Source of the DNA: Arenibacter troitsensis
GTDB lineage: Bacteria; Bacteroidota; Bacteroidia; Flavobacteriales; Flavobacteriaceae
Direction of reading: 5' to 3'
NCBI RefSeq assembly: GCF_900177645.1
Contig: NZ_FXAO01000004.1
Coordinates: 467,453-531,452, forward strand
DNA length: 64,000 nt
Part shown: positions 35,900 through 46,209 of the stretch, piece by piece
How positions within the stretch are numbered: position 1 is the first letter of the stretch
Layout: the number at the start of each line of letters is the position of its first letter
The notes under the pieces: model-generated
Told to the model about the DNA's origin: nothing
The model's input: only the letters and a program-made list of their open reading frames with translations
Database searches by the model: none
Position numbers and translations under genes: made by a program

Positions 35900-36490
35900 C
35901 TATGTGGATGATTTGTCGAGTTCAAGAATATGGGCGACCCTTTCTTGTAATACAGGTACCACTTCCTGCCCAAACCAAGGATTTTTAGATTGCCAAAATC
36001 TGTTCCTAGGAGAAGGATGGGGCAAAGGAAAATATTTCGGTAAATATTCCTGATAGCTTTTTACGGTTTCTGTCAAGGTTGCTTTAGCGGTCTTTCCAAG
36101 GTAATATTGTTGGGAATAGGTGCCAATGAGAATAATTAGTTCCAGGCTCGGCATACTTGTCAGTAAGGCGTTGTGCCATAAAGGGGCACATTCCGGTCTC
36201 GGCGGCAAGTCGCCACTTTTGCCCCTTCCTGGATAGCAAAAGCCCATGGGCATTAGTGCTATTTTACTTTCATCATAAAACACGGAATCCAAAATATTGA
36301 GCCAACCTCTCAACTGCTTACCACTAGGGTCATCCCAAGGAATGCCGGATTGGTGCACCTTGGTCCCCGGCGCCTGACCTATAATAACAATTCTGGCATT
36401 GGGATGTGCCGCTACAACGGGTCTAGGACCCAAGGGCAAATGGGACTTACAAACCTGGCAACTTCTTATTTCCGATAATAATCGTTCCAT
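35900..36490 (-). CDS. Uracil-DNA glycosylase family protein (Fe-S type)
   Basis: The 196-residue protein has UDG motif A IIGQAPGTKVH (about residues 36-46) and the C-terminal HPSPRNRF loop of the superfamily. Cys11, Cys14, Cys85 and Cys101 have the spacing C-x2-C and C-x15-C of the 4Fe-4S cluster seen in family 4 UDGs. It should remove uracil or related bases from DNA. The ATG overlaps the stop region of rsmI by 1 nt, so the two are one operon. Confidence 0.85.
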   Translation of the reverse strand: MERLLSEIRSCQVCKSHLPLGPRPVVAAHPNARIVIIGQAPGTKVHQSGIPWDDPSGKQLRGWLNILDSVFYDESKIALMPMGFCYPGRGKSGDLPPRPECAPLWHNALLTSMPSLELIILIGTYSQQYYLGKTAKATLTETVKSYQEYLPKYFPLPHPSPRNRFWQSKNPWFGQEVVPVLQERVAHILELDKSST

Positions 36491-37161
36491 TATTTCTTAC
36501 CTGCCACCACAATAACGATCTCTCCTTTGGGGGGGGTGTCCGTATAATGTTGCAAGACCTCCTTTACCGTACCCCTAATAGTCTCCTCATACATTTTTGA
36601 CAGCTCCCGAGAAACGGAAACCAATCTTTCCGCACCAAAATAGGTTTCAAAATGTGATAAGGTCTTGACCAATTTATGAGGCGATTCGTAAAAAATAATC
36701 GTTCTAGGCTCTTCGGCCAATAAGGTCAATCTCGTCTGTCTGCCCTTTTTTACGGGCAAGAAGCCCTCAAAAACAAATTTATCATTGGGCAAACCGCTAT
36801 TTACCAAGGCTGGTACAAATGCGGTAGCCCCTGGCAGGCAGTCCACTTCTATATTATTTTCTACACAGGCACGGGTAAGCAAAAAACCAGGATCCGAAAT
36901 GGCAGGGGTCCCCGCATCTGATATCAATGCCACATTCTCCCCGGATTGCAAACGCCTAATAATCCCTTCCACCGTCTTATGCTCATTGTGCATATGGTGA
37001 CTTTGCATAGGGGTGTCTATGTTGTAATGGTGCAATAATTTTCCACTGGTACGGGTATCTTCGGCCAAAATAAGGTCCACTTCCTTAAGCATCCTTATGG
37101 CGCGCAATGTAATATCCTCTAAGTTACCTATAGGTGTAGGTACTATATATAATTTCCCCAT
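36490..37161 (-). CDS. rsmI: 16S rRNA (cytidine-2'-O)-methyltransferase RsmI
   Basis: The 223-residue protein has the tetrapyrrole-methylase fold signatures of RsmI: the N-terminal LYIVPTPIGNLEDITLRAIR, then EVDLILAEDTRTS, ISDAGTPAISDPG and PGATAFVPALVNSGLP. It methylates the ribose of C1402 of 16S rRNA with S-adenosylmethionine. Length matches shorter Bacteroidota members that lack the C-terminal HTH extension. It is the first gene of a pair with the UDG. Confidence 0.94.
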   Translation of the reverse strand: MGKLYIVPTPIGNLEDITLRAIRMLKEVDLILAEDTRTSGKLLHHYNIDTPMQSHHMHNEHKTVEGIIRRLQSGENVALISDAGTPAISDPGFLLTRACVENNIEVDCLPGATAFVPALVNSGLPNDKFVFEGFLPVKKGRQTRLTLLAEEPRTIIFYESPHKLVKTLSHFETYFGAERLVSVSRELSKMYEETIRGTVKEVLQHYTDTPPKGEIVIVVAGKK

Positions 37162-37262
37162 CCATTTTATTAAACACCAGCCTTCTTACAATTGCAGGTG
37201 GAAAGCGACAAAATTAACGAAAATCAAGAAGATAATTTTCTTTATTGTCCCTTAAAAAAACC

Positions 37263-37949
37263 TTACGCAAATTTACGAGCAATTACGTTCATAAATCTTT
37301 GTTCGTAATCCTCTTTTCCCTCCCAATTATTATAATCCGGTTTTACCATGTTTGTAATAAACGAAATAGATCTTTCTTCACTATCTATGGTACTCAATTG
37401 GGACAATACCCTGTTGTAATCTTCCATATTGTTATTGAAGAGATGCTTTACAAATGCCAAGCGATCGTTCAAGTCCACTTTCAGCACCTTTTTAGGACCA
37501 TTTTCAACAGATTGGGCCGTACTTGGCGCTTTCACGGTTTTCACCTCCTTGGGCATAAAGAGGTCCTTATCGTTTTTGATCAAATCCGGTTTGTTGGTAA
37601 ACTGTGATAAAACCTCATCGATAGTGGTGGCTCCAGGCATCTCGGACACCATATCCTTTATGGTATCTATCCCTGGTATGATTATATCCTCTTCATGCGG
37701 GTTACTTTCAGGTACCGAAGAATTTGCACTTAACACGGAGTTGGCCATAGATTCAAATTTTGCCGCTATGGCATTCTTGGAAACATCGATCTCCACCTCA
37801 TTTAATTTTTCCTCAATATATTTAAGAACTGCCAACTTTTCATATAATTCCCTAGCAGTTTCATATAAGGCCGAGTAATCGTTTAAATTTCTCGAGGTTA
37901 TTATTTCTGTTGATAATTTTCTCAATTCCTCTTTTAGTCTCTTTTTCAT
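37263..37949 (-). CDS. Conserved flavobacterial protein of unknown function
   Basis: From ATG 37949 the product has 228 residues. The N-terminal half is helical and charged (KRLKEELRKLSTEIITSRNL), the middle is a low-complexity linker rich in Ser, Pro and Glu, and the C-terminal 75 residues form a compact domain (KVDLNDRLAFVKHLFNNNME, then YEQRFMNVIARKF). I recognise no family. The gene lies divergent from tdk. A longer frame to 38015 adds 22 unlikely residues. Confidence 0.7.
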   Translation of the reverse strand: MKKRLKEELRKLSTEIITSRNLNDYSALYETARELYEKLAVLKYIEEKLNEVEIDVSKNAIAAKFESMANSVLSANSSVPESNPHEEDIIIPGIDTIKDMVSEMPGATTIDEVLSQFTNKPDLIKNDKDLFMPKEVKTVKAPSTAQSVENGPKKVLKVDLNDRLAFVKHLFNNNMEDYNRVLSQLSTIDSEERSISFITNMVKPDYNNWEGKEDYEQRFMNVIARKFA

Positions 37950-38152
37950 CTGAATATATTTTAAAATTAGTAGGGACTCAATTGGAGCACCAATATAGCA
38001 ATTCCTTTCAGGCAATTAATGGGTGGTTAAAGAACAAGTAATCTAGATTACCAACTTTTACCAACATTAATACCAGAAGGATTATTTTTTTAATAATTTT
38101 ATGCCTCCTAATAAAAAACGGAAAACAAATTACTTTCGTCTAAAATTACAAA

Positions 38153-38797
38153 ATGTTTCTCGAAAATACTGTTAACCCTAAAGAACAATTCGGTTGGATC
38201 GAAGTAATCTGTGGTTCCATGTTCTCTGGCAAAACCGAGGAACTGATCCGAAGGTTGAAAAGAGCCAAATTTGCCAAACAAAAAGTAGAGATTTTTAAGC
38301 CTATGGTAGACAAGAGATACCATGAGGAAATGGTAGTTTCACACGATGCCAACGAAATTAGATCTACTCCGGTACCGGCAGCTGCAAATATTCGGCTTTT
38401 GGCCGATGACTGTGACGTGGTAGGAATTGACGAGGCCCAATTCTTCGATGACGAAATTGTTACCGTATGCAATGATCTGGCCAACAAGGGTATCCGGGTG
38501 GTAGTGGCAGGATTGGACATGGATTTTAAGGGCAACCCGTTTGGACCAATGCCCGCGTTGATGGCCACGGCCGAATATGTCACAAAGGTTCATGCCATTT
38601 GCACTCGAACCGGCAATCTTGCCAATTATAGTTTTAGAAAGGCCAACAACAACAAATTGGTTTTTTTGGGAGAAACAGAAGAATATGAACCTCTTAGTAG
38701 AGCAGCGTACTACAAAGCTATGTTAAAAGAAAAAGTAAACGCCTTAGAAGTTACATCCGAGGAGGTATTGCCTCCTCAAAAAAAATCGAATGACTAA
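38153..38797 (+). CDS. tdk: Thymidine kinase
   Basis: The 214-residue enzyme has the type II TK P-loop in [19 protein letters not shown] (about residues 20-38), the [10 protein letters not shown] motif with the catalytic Glu, [12 protein letters not shown] of the lasso loop, and the zinc region with [14 protein letters not shown]. It phosphorylates thymidine to dTMP in the salvage pathway. One Cys pair of the usual zinc site is incomplete, as in several Bacteroidota enzymes. It overlaps alr by 8 nt. Confidence 0.95.
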   Translation: MFLENTVNPKEQFGWIEVICGSMFSGKTEELIRRLKRAKFAKQKVEIFKPMVDKRYHEEMVVSHDANEIRSTPVPAAANIRLLADDCDVVGIDEAQFFDDEIVTVCNDLANKGIRVVVAGLDMDFKGNPFGPMPALMATAEYVTKVHAICTRTGNLANYSFRKANNNKLVFLGETEEYEPLSRAAYYKAMLKEKVNALEVTSEEVLPPQKKSND

Positions 38798-39896
38798 GGT
38801 CGGAGAAACCGTTCTGGAAATAGACCTTAGGGCCCTGGAACACAATTATTATTATTTAAGATCCAAGATAGATCCGAAAACTAAATTTCTTGGGGTAGTA
38901 AAGGCTTTCGCCTATGGAAGCGATTCCATTGCCATCGCAAAAAAACTGGAAACCCTTGGTGCGGACTATTTGGCCGTAGCTTATACTGCCGAAGGTGTTG
39001 CCTTAAGGGAAGCAGGAATTGAAGTGCCCATTCTGGTGTTGCATCCGCAAGAGGTAAGTTTTGCCACCTTAATAGAAAAATGCCTGGAGCCCAGTCTATA
39101 TTCGCGTACCATTTTCACTTCCTTTTTAAAAATGGCCAAAGACCTAGGCCAAAGTGATTACCCTGTACATTTAAAATTTAACACCGGCCTAAACAGATTG
39201 GGCTTTGGGGAAAAGGATATAGATTTTATTGTATCATCGCTGGAAGGGGTGGAGCACATAAAAGTAAGTTCCCTTTTTTCCCATTTGGCCGCTTCCGAGG
39301 ATTTAAACGAAAAAGAATTTACAATTTCGCAGATTAGGCAGTTCGAAAAAATTAGTTCGGCTATAATTCCCAAATTGAATTATAGACCCAAAAGGCATAT
39401 GTTGAATACCTCTGGAATAATCAATTACCCAGAGGCACAGTACGACATGGTAAGAAGCGGTATAGGACTTTACGGCTATGGAAACGAGGCCGCCGAAGAT
39501 GAAAACTTAATTCCTGTCGCCACCCTTAAAACTATAATTTCACAGATTCATAAGATAGGTGCCAATGAAAGTGTAGGTTACAATAGGGCGTTCGTTTCCA
39601 AAACTCCCAAAGTAACGGCAACACTGCCTCTGGGCCATGCGGACGGAATTGGCAGACAATATGGAAACCGTAAAGGTGAGGTATCCATACACGGCAAATT
39701 GGCACCGATTATTGGCAATGTTTGCATGGACATGATCATGGTGGATATCACCGGTATTGATTGTAAGGAAGGCGACGAGGTCATAGTTTTTGGCCAGGAA
39801 CATAGTGCAGAAGCCTTAGCGTCTTCGGCCAATACCATAACTTATGAACTGCTGACCGGAATTTCGCAACGGGTGAAACGCATTTATAAGGATTGA
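38790..39896 (+). CDS. alr: Alanine racemase
   Basis: The 368-residue protein has the PLP lysine motif [20 protein letters not shown] (about residues 31-50), the C-terminal-domain catalytic Tyr in [10 protein letters not shown], and [17 protein letters not shown] of the beta-domain. It makes D-alanine for peptidoglycan. The usual V-x-K-A-N-A-Y-G is V-V-K-A-F-A-Y-G. Its ATG lies inside the tdk stop region, so the two are translationally coupled. Confidence 0.94.
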   Translation: MTKVGETVLEIDLRALEHNYYYLRSKIDPKTKFLGVVKAFAYGSDSIAIAKKLETLGADYLAVAYTAEGVALREAGIEVPILVLHPQEVSFATLIEKCLEPSLYSRTIFTSFLKMAKDLGQSDYPVHLKFNTGLNRLGFGEKDIDFIVSSLEGVEHIKVSSLFSHLAASEDLNEKEFTISQIRQFEKISSAIIPKLNYRPKRHMLNTSGIINYPEAQYDMVRSGIGLYGYGNEAAEDENLIPVATLKTIISQIHKIGANESVGYNRAFVSKTPKVTATLPLGHADGIGRQYGNRKGEVSIHGKLAPIIGNVCMDMIMVDITGIDCKEGDEVIVFGQEHSAEALASSANTITYELLTGISQRVKRIYKD

Positions 39897-39981
39897 AGTT
39901 TAAAAAATAAAATTTTACCAAGTAGTTAGCACCCATATTTATAAGATATGTTCAATGTCGCGAACATTTTTATTTTAACAT

Positions 39982-40012
39982 TTTGTTAAGACGCCAATTT
40001 AAATTAAATTGC
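39982..40012 (+). promoter_or_regulatory. Promoter of mscL
   Basis: TTTG (39982-39985), a 19-nt spacer and TAAATTGC (40005-40012) resemble the consensus; the -7 element has two mismatches. The box lies 31 nt before the ATG. Confidence 0.5.
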
Positions 40013-40042
40013 ATCTAGTATTAATCAAATAAAACACTAATT

Positions 40043-40450
40043 ATGTTAAAGGAATTTAAGGATTTTATTATGACCGGCAATGTCATTGATTTGGCCGTTG
40101 CAGTACTGCTAGCGGGAGCTGCAGGTTTGGTTGTCAGTGGATTTGTCAACGATATCATGATGCCGATCGTTGGATATTTTACCGGAGGAGTGGATTTCTC
40201 CGATATGCAAATTGTACTCTCTGAGGCAATCTTGGCTGCAGACGGAACGGTTGAAAAACCTGCCAGTGCTATCCGTTATGGGGCGTGGATAAATTCTATC
40301 ATTAACTTAATTATTGTTGGATTTGTATTGTTTATCATAGTGAAGGCGTACAACAAAACCAAAAAACCTAAAGAGGAAGCTCCTGAGGCACCTAAAGGTC
40401 CAAGTCAAGAAGAGCTTTTGACTCAGATCAGGGATTTACTAAAAAAATAA
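40043..40450 (+). CDS. mscL: Large-conductance mechanosensitive channel MscL
   Basis: The 135-residue protein has the amphipathic N-terminal helix (LKEFKDFIMTGN), TM1 (VIDLAVAVLLAGAAGLVVSG), a periplasmic loop, TM2 (WINSIINLIIVGFVLFIIVK) and a cytoplasmic helical bundle (PSQEELLTQIRDLLKK). It forms a pentameric channel that opens under membrane tension and releases solutes on osmotic downshock. Length and layout are standard. A separate promoter and terminator make it monocistronic. Confidence 0.96.
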   Translation: MLKEFKDFIMTGNVIDLAVAVLLAGAAGLVVSGFVNDIMMPIVGYFTGGVDFSDMQIVLSEAILAADGTVEKPASAIRYGAWINSIINLIIVGFVLFIIVKAYNKTKKPKEEAPEAPKGPSQEELLTQIRDLLKK

Positions 40451-40518
40451 TTTTTTAAAACATAAGGTACTTTGGCCTAAAATCAAAGTACAACCGCTAC
40501 ACTACCAACTAACCAACA

Positions 40519-40563
40519 AAAACCGTCAATTGGGATTCGCTATCCAAGTTGACGGTTCTTTTA
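40519..40563 (+). terminator. Intrinsic terminator of mscL
   Basis: The 9-bp stem AACCGTCAA/TTGACGGTT is extended inside by TTGG/CCAA and followed by TCTTTTA. Confidence 0.85.
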
Positions 40564-40622
40564 TATTACAATGTTGTATTTATAACAATTTGTTATATTT
40601 TTAATATATTCTATTTTATGTA

Positions 40623-40652
40623 TTGTTTAATGTCCTATAATCAGTACATTTG
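40623..40652 (+). promoter_or_regulatory. Promoter of asd
   Basis: TTG (40623-40625), a 19-nt spacer and TACATTTG (40645-40652) match the Bacteroidota consensus, 27 nt before the ATG at 40679. Confidence 0.8.
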
Positions 40653-40678
40653 CCAACTGAAATTTTAAATTCATCGTA

Positions 40679-41668
40679 ATGAAAGTAGCTGTAGTTGGTG
40701 CAACAGGAATGGTAGGGGAGGTAATGCTAAAAGTATTGGCAGAACGTAACTTTCCAGTAACGGAATTATTGGTAGTGGCCTCTGAAAGATCTGTAGGCAA
40801 AAAGTTAAGCTTCCAAGGCAAGGAGTACACCTTAATTGGGTTGGAAACTGCGGTTGCCGCCAAACCGGACGTTGCCATTTTTTCAGCAGGAGGCGATACT
40901 TCCTTGGAATGGGCGCCAAAATTTGCCGCTGTTGGTACCACGGTAATAGACAATTCTTCAGCTTGGCGTATGGATCCCACTAAAAAATTAGTGGTTCCCG
41001 AAATAAACGCATCGGAATTGACTAAAGAGGATAAGATTATAGCCAACCCAAACTGTTCCACAATACAAATGGTATTGGCACTTTCTTCCCTTCACAAAAA
41101 ATACAAAATGAAAAGGGTCGTTGTTTCTACCTACCAATCGGTTTCGGGAACAGGCGTAAAAGCCGTTCAGCAATTGGAAAATGAAATTGCAGGAATAAAG
41201 GGAGAAATGGCATATCCTTATCCTATCGGGAAAAATGCATTGCCACATTGCGACGTATTCCTGGAGAATGGATATACCAAGGAAGAAATGAAGTTGGCCA
41301 AAGAGCCTCAAAAGATATTCAATGACAATTCATTCTCCGTTACTGCAACAGCCGTACGTATCCCAACCTCTGGAGGGCACTCGGAGTCTGTTAATGTGGA
41401 ATTTGAAAATGATTTTGAACTTTCTGAAGTTAGAAGGTTGCTGAGTGAAACTCCCGGAATCGTTGTTCAGGACAATACAGACACCAATACCTATCCAATG
41501 CCTATTTATGCAAATGGCAAGGATGATGTTTTTGTAGGACGTATTAGAAGGGACGAAACCCAACCCAATACCCTGAACATGTGGATCGTTGCGGATAACC
41601 TAAGAAAAGGAGCAGCAACGAACGCCGTACAGATTGCAGAATATTTGGTTGAAAACCAACTGGTGTAG
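40679..41668 (+). CDS. asd: Aspartate-semialdehyde dehydrogenase
   Basis: The 329-residue enzyme has the NADP motif GATGMVGEVMLKVLAERNF (residues 7-25), SAGGDTSLEW, the active-site Cys in NPNCSTIQM and the catalytic His region PTSGGHSESVNVEF. It reduces aspartyl phosphate in the lysine, methionine and threonine pathways. The standard length and single-gene setting, with its own promoter and terminator, are as expected. Confidence 0.96.
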   Translation: MKVAVVGATGMVGEVMLKVLAERNFPVTELLVVASERSVGKKLSFQGKEYTLIGLETAVAAKPDVAIFSAGGDTSLEWAPKFAAVGTTVIDNSSAWRMDPTKKLVVPEINASELTKEDKIIANPNCSTIQMVLALSSLHKKYKMKRVVVSTYQSVSGTGVKAVQQLENEIAGIKGEMAYPYPIGKNALPHCDVFLENGYTKEEMKLAKEPQKIFNDNSFSVTATAVRIPTSGGHSESVNVEFENDFELSEVRRLLSETPGIVVQDNTDTNTYPMPIYANGKDDVFVGRIRRDETQPNTLNMWIVADNLRKGAATNAVQIAEYLVENQLV

Positions 41669-41731
41669 TAGAATTACAGTATAAACAGCCTTCAATCCTC
41701 AAAAGAAATAAGGAGAGAAGGAAAAGATGTT

Positions 41732-41768
41732 AAAACCTTTGTAACCAGCATTTACAAAGGTTTTTTTT
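41732..41768 (+). terminator. Intrinsic terminator of asd
   Basis: The perfect 13-bp stem AAAACCTTTGTAA/TTACAAAGGTTTT encloses a short loop and runs into T8. Confidence 0.92.
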
Positions 41769-41772
41769 ATGC

Positions 41773-41780
41773 TATTTTTG
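41773..41780 (+). promoter_or_regulatory. -7 element upstream of the prolyl oligopeptidase gene
   Basis: TATTTTTG matches TAnnTTTG and lies 19 nt before the ATG at 41799. The -33 element is not clear since the asd terminator fills that region. Confidence 0.5.
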
Positions 41781-41798
41781 GCTTAAGAACATCGATAA

Positions 41799-43958
41799 AT
41801 GAAGCGATTAATATTAATCCCTCTTACGGCTATACTAATGTTAGCCTGTGAGACCAACCAAAAAAAAGACACCATCATTTTGAAATATCCAAACACAAAA
41901 AAAGTTGATGCCGTAGACAGCTATTTCGGAATAAAAATACACGACCCATTTCGTTGGTTGGAAGATGACCGAAGCCCCGAGACCGAAAATTGGGTAAAGC
42001 AACAAAATGAGACCACATTTAATTATTTGGACAAAATTCCATTTCGCAAAGAGCTAAAAAAACGTCTGGAACAATTATGGAACTTTGAAAAGTTGGGGTC
42101 TCCGTTCAAAGAAGGCGATTACATCTATTTTTTTAAGAACGATGGCTTACAAAATCAGAATGTATTGTACCGTAGAAAAGGTGATGATGGGCAGGCAGAA
42201 GTATTTCTGGATCCCAATTCCTTTTCAGCAGATGCTACCACTTCATTGGCCGGAATAAATTTTTCCAAGGATGGTTCAATAGCCGCCTATTCCATTTCCG
42301 AAGGTGGAAGTGATTGGCGAAAAGTAATCGTTATCAACGCAGAAAATAAGTCGATTGTTGAAGATACTCTGGTAGACATTAAATTTAGTGGAGTTTCCTG
42401 GAAGGGAAACGAAGGCTTCTATTACTCCAGTTATGACAAGCCTGAAGGAAGCGAGCTATCTGCCAAAACCGACCAACATAAGCTTTATTATCACAAACTG
42501 GGAACTCCCCAAAAGAGCGATGAGGTAGTTTTTGGGGGAATTCCAGAGGAAAAGCATCGATATGTCGGGGGTTATGTAACCGAAGACGACAGGTATCTCA
42601 TAATTTCGGCCGCTGTCTCCACTTCCGGGAACAAATTGTTCATAAAGGATTTGACACAACAGCAAAGCGAACTGATTACCATTTTGGATACTACGGACAG
42701 CGATAGCCAAATCATAGACAATATAGGATCCAAACTATTCATTTTAACCAACAGAAAAGCACCCAATAAGAAAGTCGTTACCGTGGGAGTCGAAAATCCT
42801 GCACCAGAACATTGGACAGATCTAATTCCGGAAACACAAAATATTCTATCTGTTGGTACCGGTGGAGGTTATTTCTTTGCAGAGTATATGGTAGACGCCA
42901 TTTCCAAAGTATATCAATATGACAGCCAAGGTCAAATGATACGCGAAATAGCTCTTCCAGGGCTCGGAAGTGCTGGTGGTTTCGGTGGAAAAAAGAAGGA
43001 AACGGAACTTTACTTCAGTTTTACCAATTACAATAGCCCGGAATCTATTTATAAATTGGATATTAAAACAGGAGACTATTCCATTTATTGGAAACCGGAA
43101 ATAGATTTCAACCCAAACGATTACGTGTCCACACAAATCTTTTATCCTTCCAAGGACGGCACTAAAGTACCAATGGCAATAACACATAAAAAAGGATTGC
43201 CGTTAAATGGCCAGAATCCTACCATTTTATATGGCTATGGGGGCTTTAATATAAGCCTTACACCGGCCTTTAGTGTTATAAATGCTGTGTGGATGGAGCA
43301 AGGTGGCATCCTTGCGGTGCCCAACCTTAGAGGAGGTGGGGAATATGGCAAACAATGGCATGATGCCGGCATTAAAACCAAAAAACAAAACGTCTTTGAC
43401 GATTTTATCGCTGCCGCCGAATACTTAATAGCCGAGAAATATACCTCATCGGACTTTTTGGCCATTAAGGGAGGTTCCAATGGTGGATTACTGGTGGGCG
43501 CTACCATGACCCAAAGACCGGATTTAATGAAGGTGGGCCTGCCTGCCGTGGGCGTTCTGGATATGCTGAGGTATCATACATTTACCGCCGGTGCCGGTTG
43601 GGCTTATGATTACGGAACTGCTGAAGACAATTTGGAGATGTTCAATTATCTAAAAGGCTATTCCCCTGTACACAATGTTCGGAAAGGCATAGAATATCCA
43701 GCCACCTTGATTACCACAGGCGATCATGATGATAGGGTGGTACCGGCGCACAGTTTCAAATTTGCTGCTGAATTGCAGGATAAACAAACGGGAGCCAACC
43801 CTACCTTAATACGAATAGAAGTAAATGCCGGTCATGGTGCAGGAACTCCCGTGAGCAAGACCATCGACCAAAATGTGGATATTTTCGGTTTTACCTTGTT
43901 CAATATGGGCTTTAGGGAGCTCCCTAACAAGGGAGTTTTAAAAGATTTTGAGGATTAG
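41799..43958 (+). CDS. Prolyl oligopeptidase (S9A) lipoprotein
   Basis: The 719-residue peptidase starts with a lipoprotein signal ([13 protein letters not shown], Cys at 17). The N-terminal half is a beta-propeller beginning [20 protein letters not shown]. The C-terminal catalytic domain has the nucleophile Ser in [13 protein letters not shown] (about residue 560), Asp in [11 protein letters not shown] (about 644) and His in [10 protein letters not shown] (about 679). It cleaves short peptides after proline. The lipid anchor puts it in the periplasm or on the outer membrane. It is monocistronic. Confidence 0.94.
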   Translation: MKRLILIPLTAILMLACETNQKKDTIILKYPNTKKVDAVDSYFGIKIHDPFRWLEDDRSPETENWVKQQNETTFNYLDKIPFRKELKKRLEQLWNFEKLGSPFKEGDYIYFFKNDGLQNQNVLYRRKGDDGQAEVFLDPNSFSADATTSLAGINFSKDGSIAAYSISEGGSDWRKVIVINAENKSIVEDTLVDIKFSGVSWKGNEGFYYSSYDKPEGSELSAKTDQHKLYYHKLGTPQKSDEVVFGGIPEEKHRYVGGYVTEDDRYLIISAAVSTSGNKLFIKDLTQQQSELITILDTTDSDSQIIDNIGSKLFILTNRKAPNKKVVTVGVENPAPEHWTDLIPETQNILSVGTGGGYFFAEYMVDAISKVYQYDSQGQMIREIALPGLGSAGGFGGKKKETELYFSFTNYNSPESIYKLDIKTGDYSIYWKPEIDFNPNDYVSTQIFYPSKDGTKVPMAITHKKGLPLNGQNPTILYGYGGFNISLTPAFSVINAVWMEQGGILAVPNLRGGGEYGKQWHDAGIKTKKQNVFDDFIAAAEYLIAEKYTSSDFLAIKGGSNGGLLVGATMTQRPDLMKVGLPAVGVLDMLRYHTFTAGAGWAYDYGTAEDNLEMFNYLKGYSPVHNVRKGIEYPATLITTGDHDDRVVPAHSFKFAAELQDKQTGANPTLIRIEVNAGHGAGTPVSKTIDQNVDIFGFTLFNMGFRELPNKGVLKDFED

Positions 43959-43986
43959 TTTAAAAAAAATCGATAATTTTGTTTTG

Positions 43987-44018
43987 AAGTCCGTTTCCTT
44001 TAGAAATGGACTTTTTTT
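43987..44018 (+). terminator. Intrinsic terminator of prolyl oligopeptidase gene
   Basis: The stem AAGTCCGTTTC/GAAATGGACTT (one G-U) with a 5-nt loop is followed by a run of T. Confidence 0.85.
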
Positions 44019-44050
44019 ATCCCCTCTAGTTACATATATAGTTTTAGCCC

Positions 44051-45025
44051 ATGTTACAAGTAAATTCCCTTTCGTTCGCTTATGATAAAAAGCCGGTACT
44101 TACCAATATCAACATTAAGGTAGACCAAGGAGAACATATTTCCATTGTTGGAGAAAGCGGTTGTGGCAAAAGCACCCTGCTCAAAATTATTTACGGTCTA
44201 TTGCAGCCACGTGAAGGCGAAATATTTTGGGGTGAAAAGCAGGTAATGGGCCCAGATTTTAATCTGGTACCTGGAGAGTCCTACATGAAATACCTTTCCC
44301 AGGATTTTGATTTAATGCCCTTCACCACAGTGGCCGAAAACGTAAGTCAGTTTTTATCTGTTTTTTATCCAGAGGAATTAAAGGCCAGGACAATGGAATT
44401 GTTGGAAATGATAGATATGGTGTCCTTTGCCAAGGTAAAGGTTAAGAATCTGAGTGGGGGACAACAACAGCGGGTAGCCTTGGCCAGGGTTCTGGCACAA
44501 AAACCGGAATTGCTTTTATTGGATGAACCCTTTGGACATATAGACAATTTTAGAAAGAATCAACTTAGAAGAAATCTCTTTGATTATTTAAAAAAAGAGG
44601 GTATTAGCTGTATCACTGCTACCCATGACCATCAAGATATTTTACCCTATGCCAATAGGATCATTGTCCTTAAGGATCAGACCATAATGGCCAATGCCAA
44701 TACCAGAGACCTATATAACAACCCAAAAAGTATATACACCGCTACCCTATTTGGCGAAGCCAACCTAATACCCATAAATATTATAAAATCTTATGGGGAT
44801 TTGGAAAGGGAAATTATTGTTTATGCCCATGAATTTAGGGTTTCGAACAAAAAAGGAATACCGGTAACGGTAGAAAAATGTTATTTTATGGGCAGTCATT
44901 TTTTGGTTGAAGCCATGTCCGGGGAAAAAAAAATACGCTTCAATTCCGAGGAAGCGCTAACCCCCGGCAAAAAAGTATTCCTAAATATTGCCTTGGAAAC
45001 CATAAGCCAACGTTTAAAACCATAA
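44051..45025 (+). CDS. ABC transporter ATP-binding protein with TOBE-like domain
   Basis: The 324-residue protein has Walker A GESGCGKST (residues 35-43), signature LSGGQQQRVALARVLAQKPE, Walker B LLLLDEPFGHID and switch His in ATHDHQD. The C-terminal 90 residues (REIIVYAHEFRVSNKKGIPV and on) are TOBE-like, as in importer ATPases for iron, spermidine or sulfate. No permease lies alongside. The neighbour downstream is arfB at 8 nt. Substrate unknown. Confidence 0.9.
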   Translation: MLQVNSLSFAYDKKPVLTNINIKVDQGEHISIVGESGCGKSTLLKIIYGLLQPREGEIFWGEKQVMGPDFNLVPGESYMKYLSQDFDLMPFTTVAENVSQFLSVFYPEELKARTMELLEMIDMVSFAKVKVKNLSGGQQQRVALARVLAQKPELLLLDEPFGHIDNFRKNQLRRNLFDYLKKEGISCITATHDHQDILPYANRIIVLKDQTIMANANTRDLYNNPKSIYTATLFGEANLIPINIIKSYGDLEREIIVYAHEFRVSNKKGIPVTVEKCYFMGSHFLVEAMSGEKKIRFNSEEALTPGKKVFLNIALETISQRLKP

Positions 45026-45032
45026 TAAAATA

Positions 45033-45437
45033 TTGAATAGGGAAGGCATCATACAAGAACTAAAATTTAAAGCGGTGCGGAGCAGTGGTGCCGGTGGTCA
45101 GCATGTAAACAAGGTGTCCTCCAAAGTTGAATTGACCTTTGATCTAGAAAACTCCATGGCCTTGACCGATATTGAAAAAAACCGACTTCTCAGGAAACTA
45201 TCGACCAAGATAAGTAAGGAAAACATACTAATAATGCAATGTGAGGAAACCAGGAGCCAGCACAAAAACAAAGAACTGGTCATTAAAAAATTCCTTGATA
45301 CCCTCGAAGCCAGTTTAACGGTCCCAAAAAGAAGAAGAAAGACCAAACCCAGTAGGTCGGCCATTGAAAAGCGGTTAAAGAGCAAAAAAAAGGCTGCACT
45401 TAAAAAAGTAAACCGAAGTAAGCCAAAATTAGATTAA
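45033..45437 (+). CDS. arfB: Alternative ribosome-rescue factor (ArfB-like)
   Basis: The 134-residue protein has the class I release-factor domain with the GGQ motif in SGAGGQHVNKVSSKVEL (about residues 18-34). The basic C-terminal tail (RRRKTKPSRSAIEKRLKSKK) enters the mRNA channel of stalled ribosomes in the E. coli protein. It lacks the codon-recognition domains of RF1/RF2. It starts with TTG at 45033, 8 nt after the ABC ATPase stop; there is no ATG nearby, and the N-terminus fits the family. Confidence 0.93.
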   Translation: MNREGIIQELKFKAVRSSGAGGQHVNKVSSKVELTFDLENSMALTDIEKNRLLRKLSTKISKENILIMQCEETRSQHKNKELVIKKFLDTLEASLTVPKRRRKTKPSRSAIEKRLKSKKKAALKKVNRSKPKLD

Positions 45438-45452
45438 TAATCCGGAAATTAC

Positions 45453-46157
45453 CTAAATCTTCCCTTCCCCAAAAACGGCAACCGCACGAACAGGAGATCC
45501 GGTACCACCTCGGATTTTCAAAGGCAATGCAATAAATCTAAAGCGTCCCCGACCAATTAAGAGCTGTAAATTGATCATATTTTCATAGTGGGTAAAGCCC
45601 ATCTTCCCACAAACATGATGTACTTCCCTATTGGATTTCCCAGGAATTCCTGGAGACATCATTTCAACCCCAAAAGCGGAAATTCCCTGTTCTCCCAGCC
45701 AAAGCGCCGAAGCAGCACTAAGTCCCGGTCCGCGCCCCCAGTCCGCACTACCGTAGGTCCTTCTATAGTGGTCTGTGTAGATCAGGACCGTATCTCCATT
45801 TTTAATAGTCATATTGCCGTTGGAACAAGCCGATACCAAATCTGTCGGCTCTATTAATTCCATTAGCCCTTTGTGGGACAAGTCCAAACAAATTCCCTCT
45901 GTATAGAACATAGAGAGCGGCATAGTGTCTATGGACTGCCCCCTAAATTCCCTTGCCATATGGCTTAGGGAATCCACATGGGTTCCAGAATGTTCGCTCA
46001 TCTCCAATTTGTAGACACTTGGAGATACCGTATTGCTATCCGTAATTCCGTCCCATTCTTCATGGGAGGCATACATCTCCATCCTCACTTCAGGAAGGCT
46101 TTTATATACGGGCATCCCTGAAAATATTTCTTGGCTTAGATCAATAATTTCTACCAT
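45453..46157 (-). CDS. Cyclase family (KynB-like) metal hydrolase
   Basis: The 234-residue protein has the cyclase-family signature EHSGTHVDSLSHM (about residues 54-66), corresponding to H-x-G-T-H-x-D-x-P-x-H, and IDLSQEIFSGMPVY at the N-terminus. It resembles arylformamidase (KynB), which hydrolyses N-formylkynurenine using a metal. The proline of the motif is Leu-Ser here. It could act on another formamide or lactam. It converges with arfB, 15 nt apart. Confidence 0.85.
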   Translation of the reverse strand: MVEIIDLSQEIFSGMPVYKSLPEVRMEMYASHEEWDGITDSNTVSPSVYKLEMSEHSGTHVDSLSHMAREFRGQSIDTMPLSMFYTEGICLDLSHKGLMELIEPTDLVSACSNGNMTIKNGDTVLIYTDHYRRTYGSADWGRGPGLSAASALWLGEQGISAFGVEMMSPGIPGKSNREVHHVCGKMGFTHYENMINLQLLIGRGRFRFIALPLKIRGGTGSPVRAVAVFGEGKI

Positions 46158-46209
46158 AATAAGAAATCATACCTTTTAAATTAAATACTTTATACAGCGG
46201 CATTAAAAA

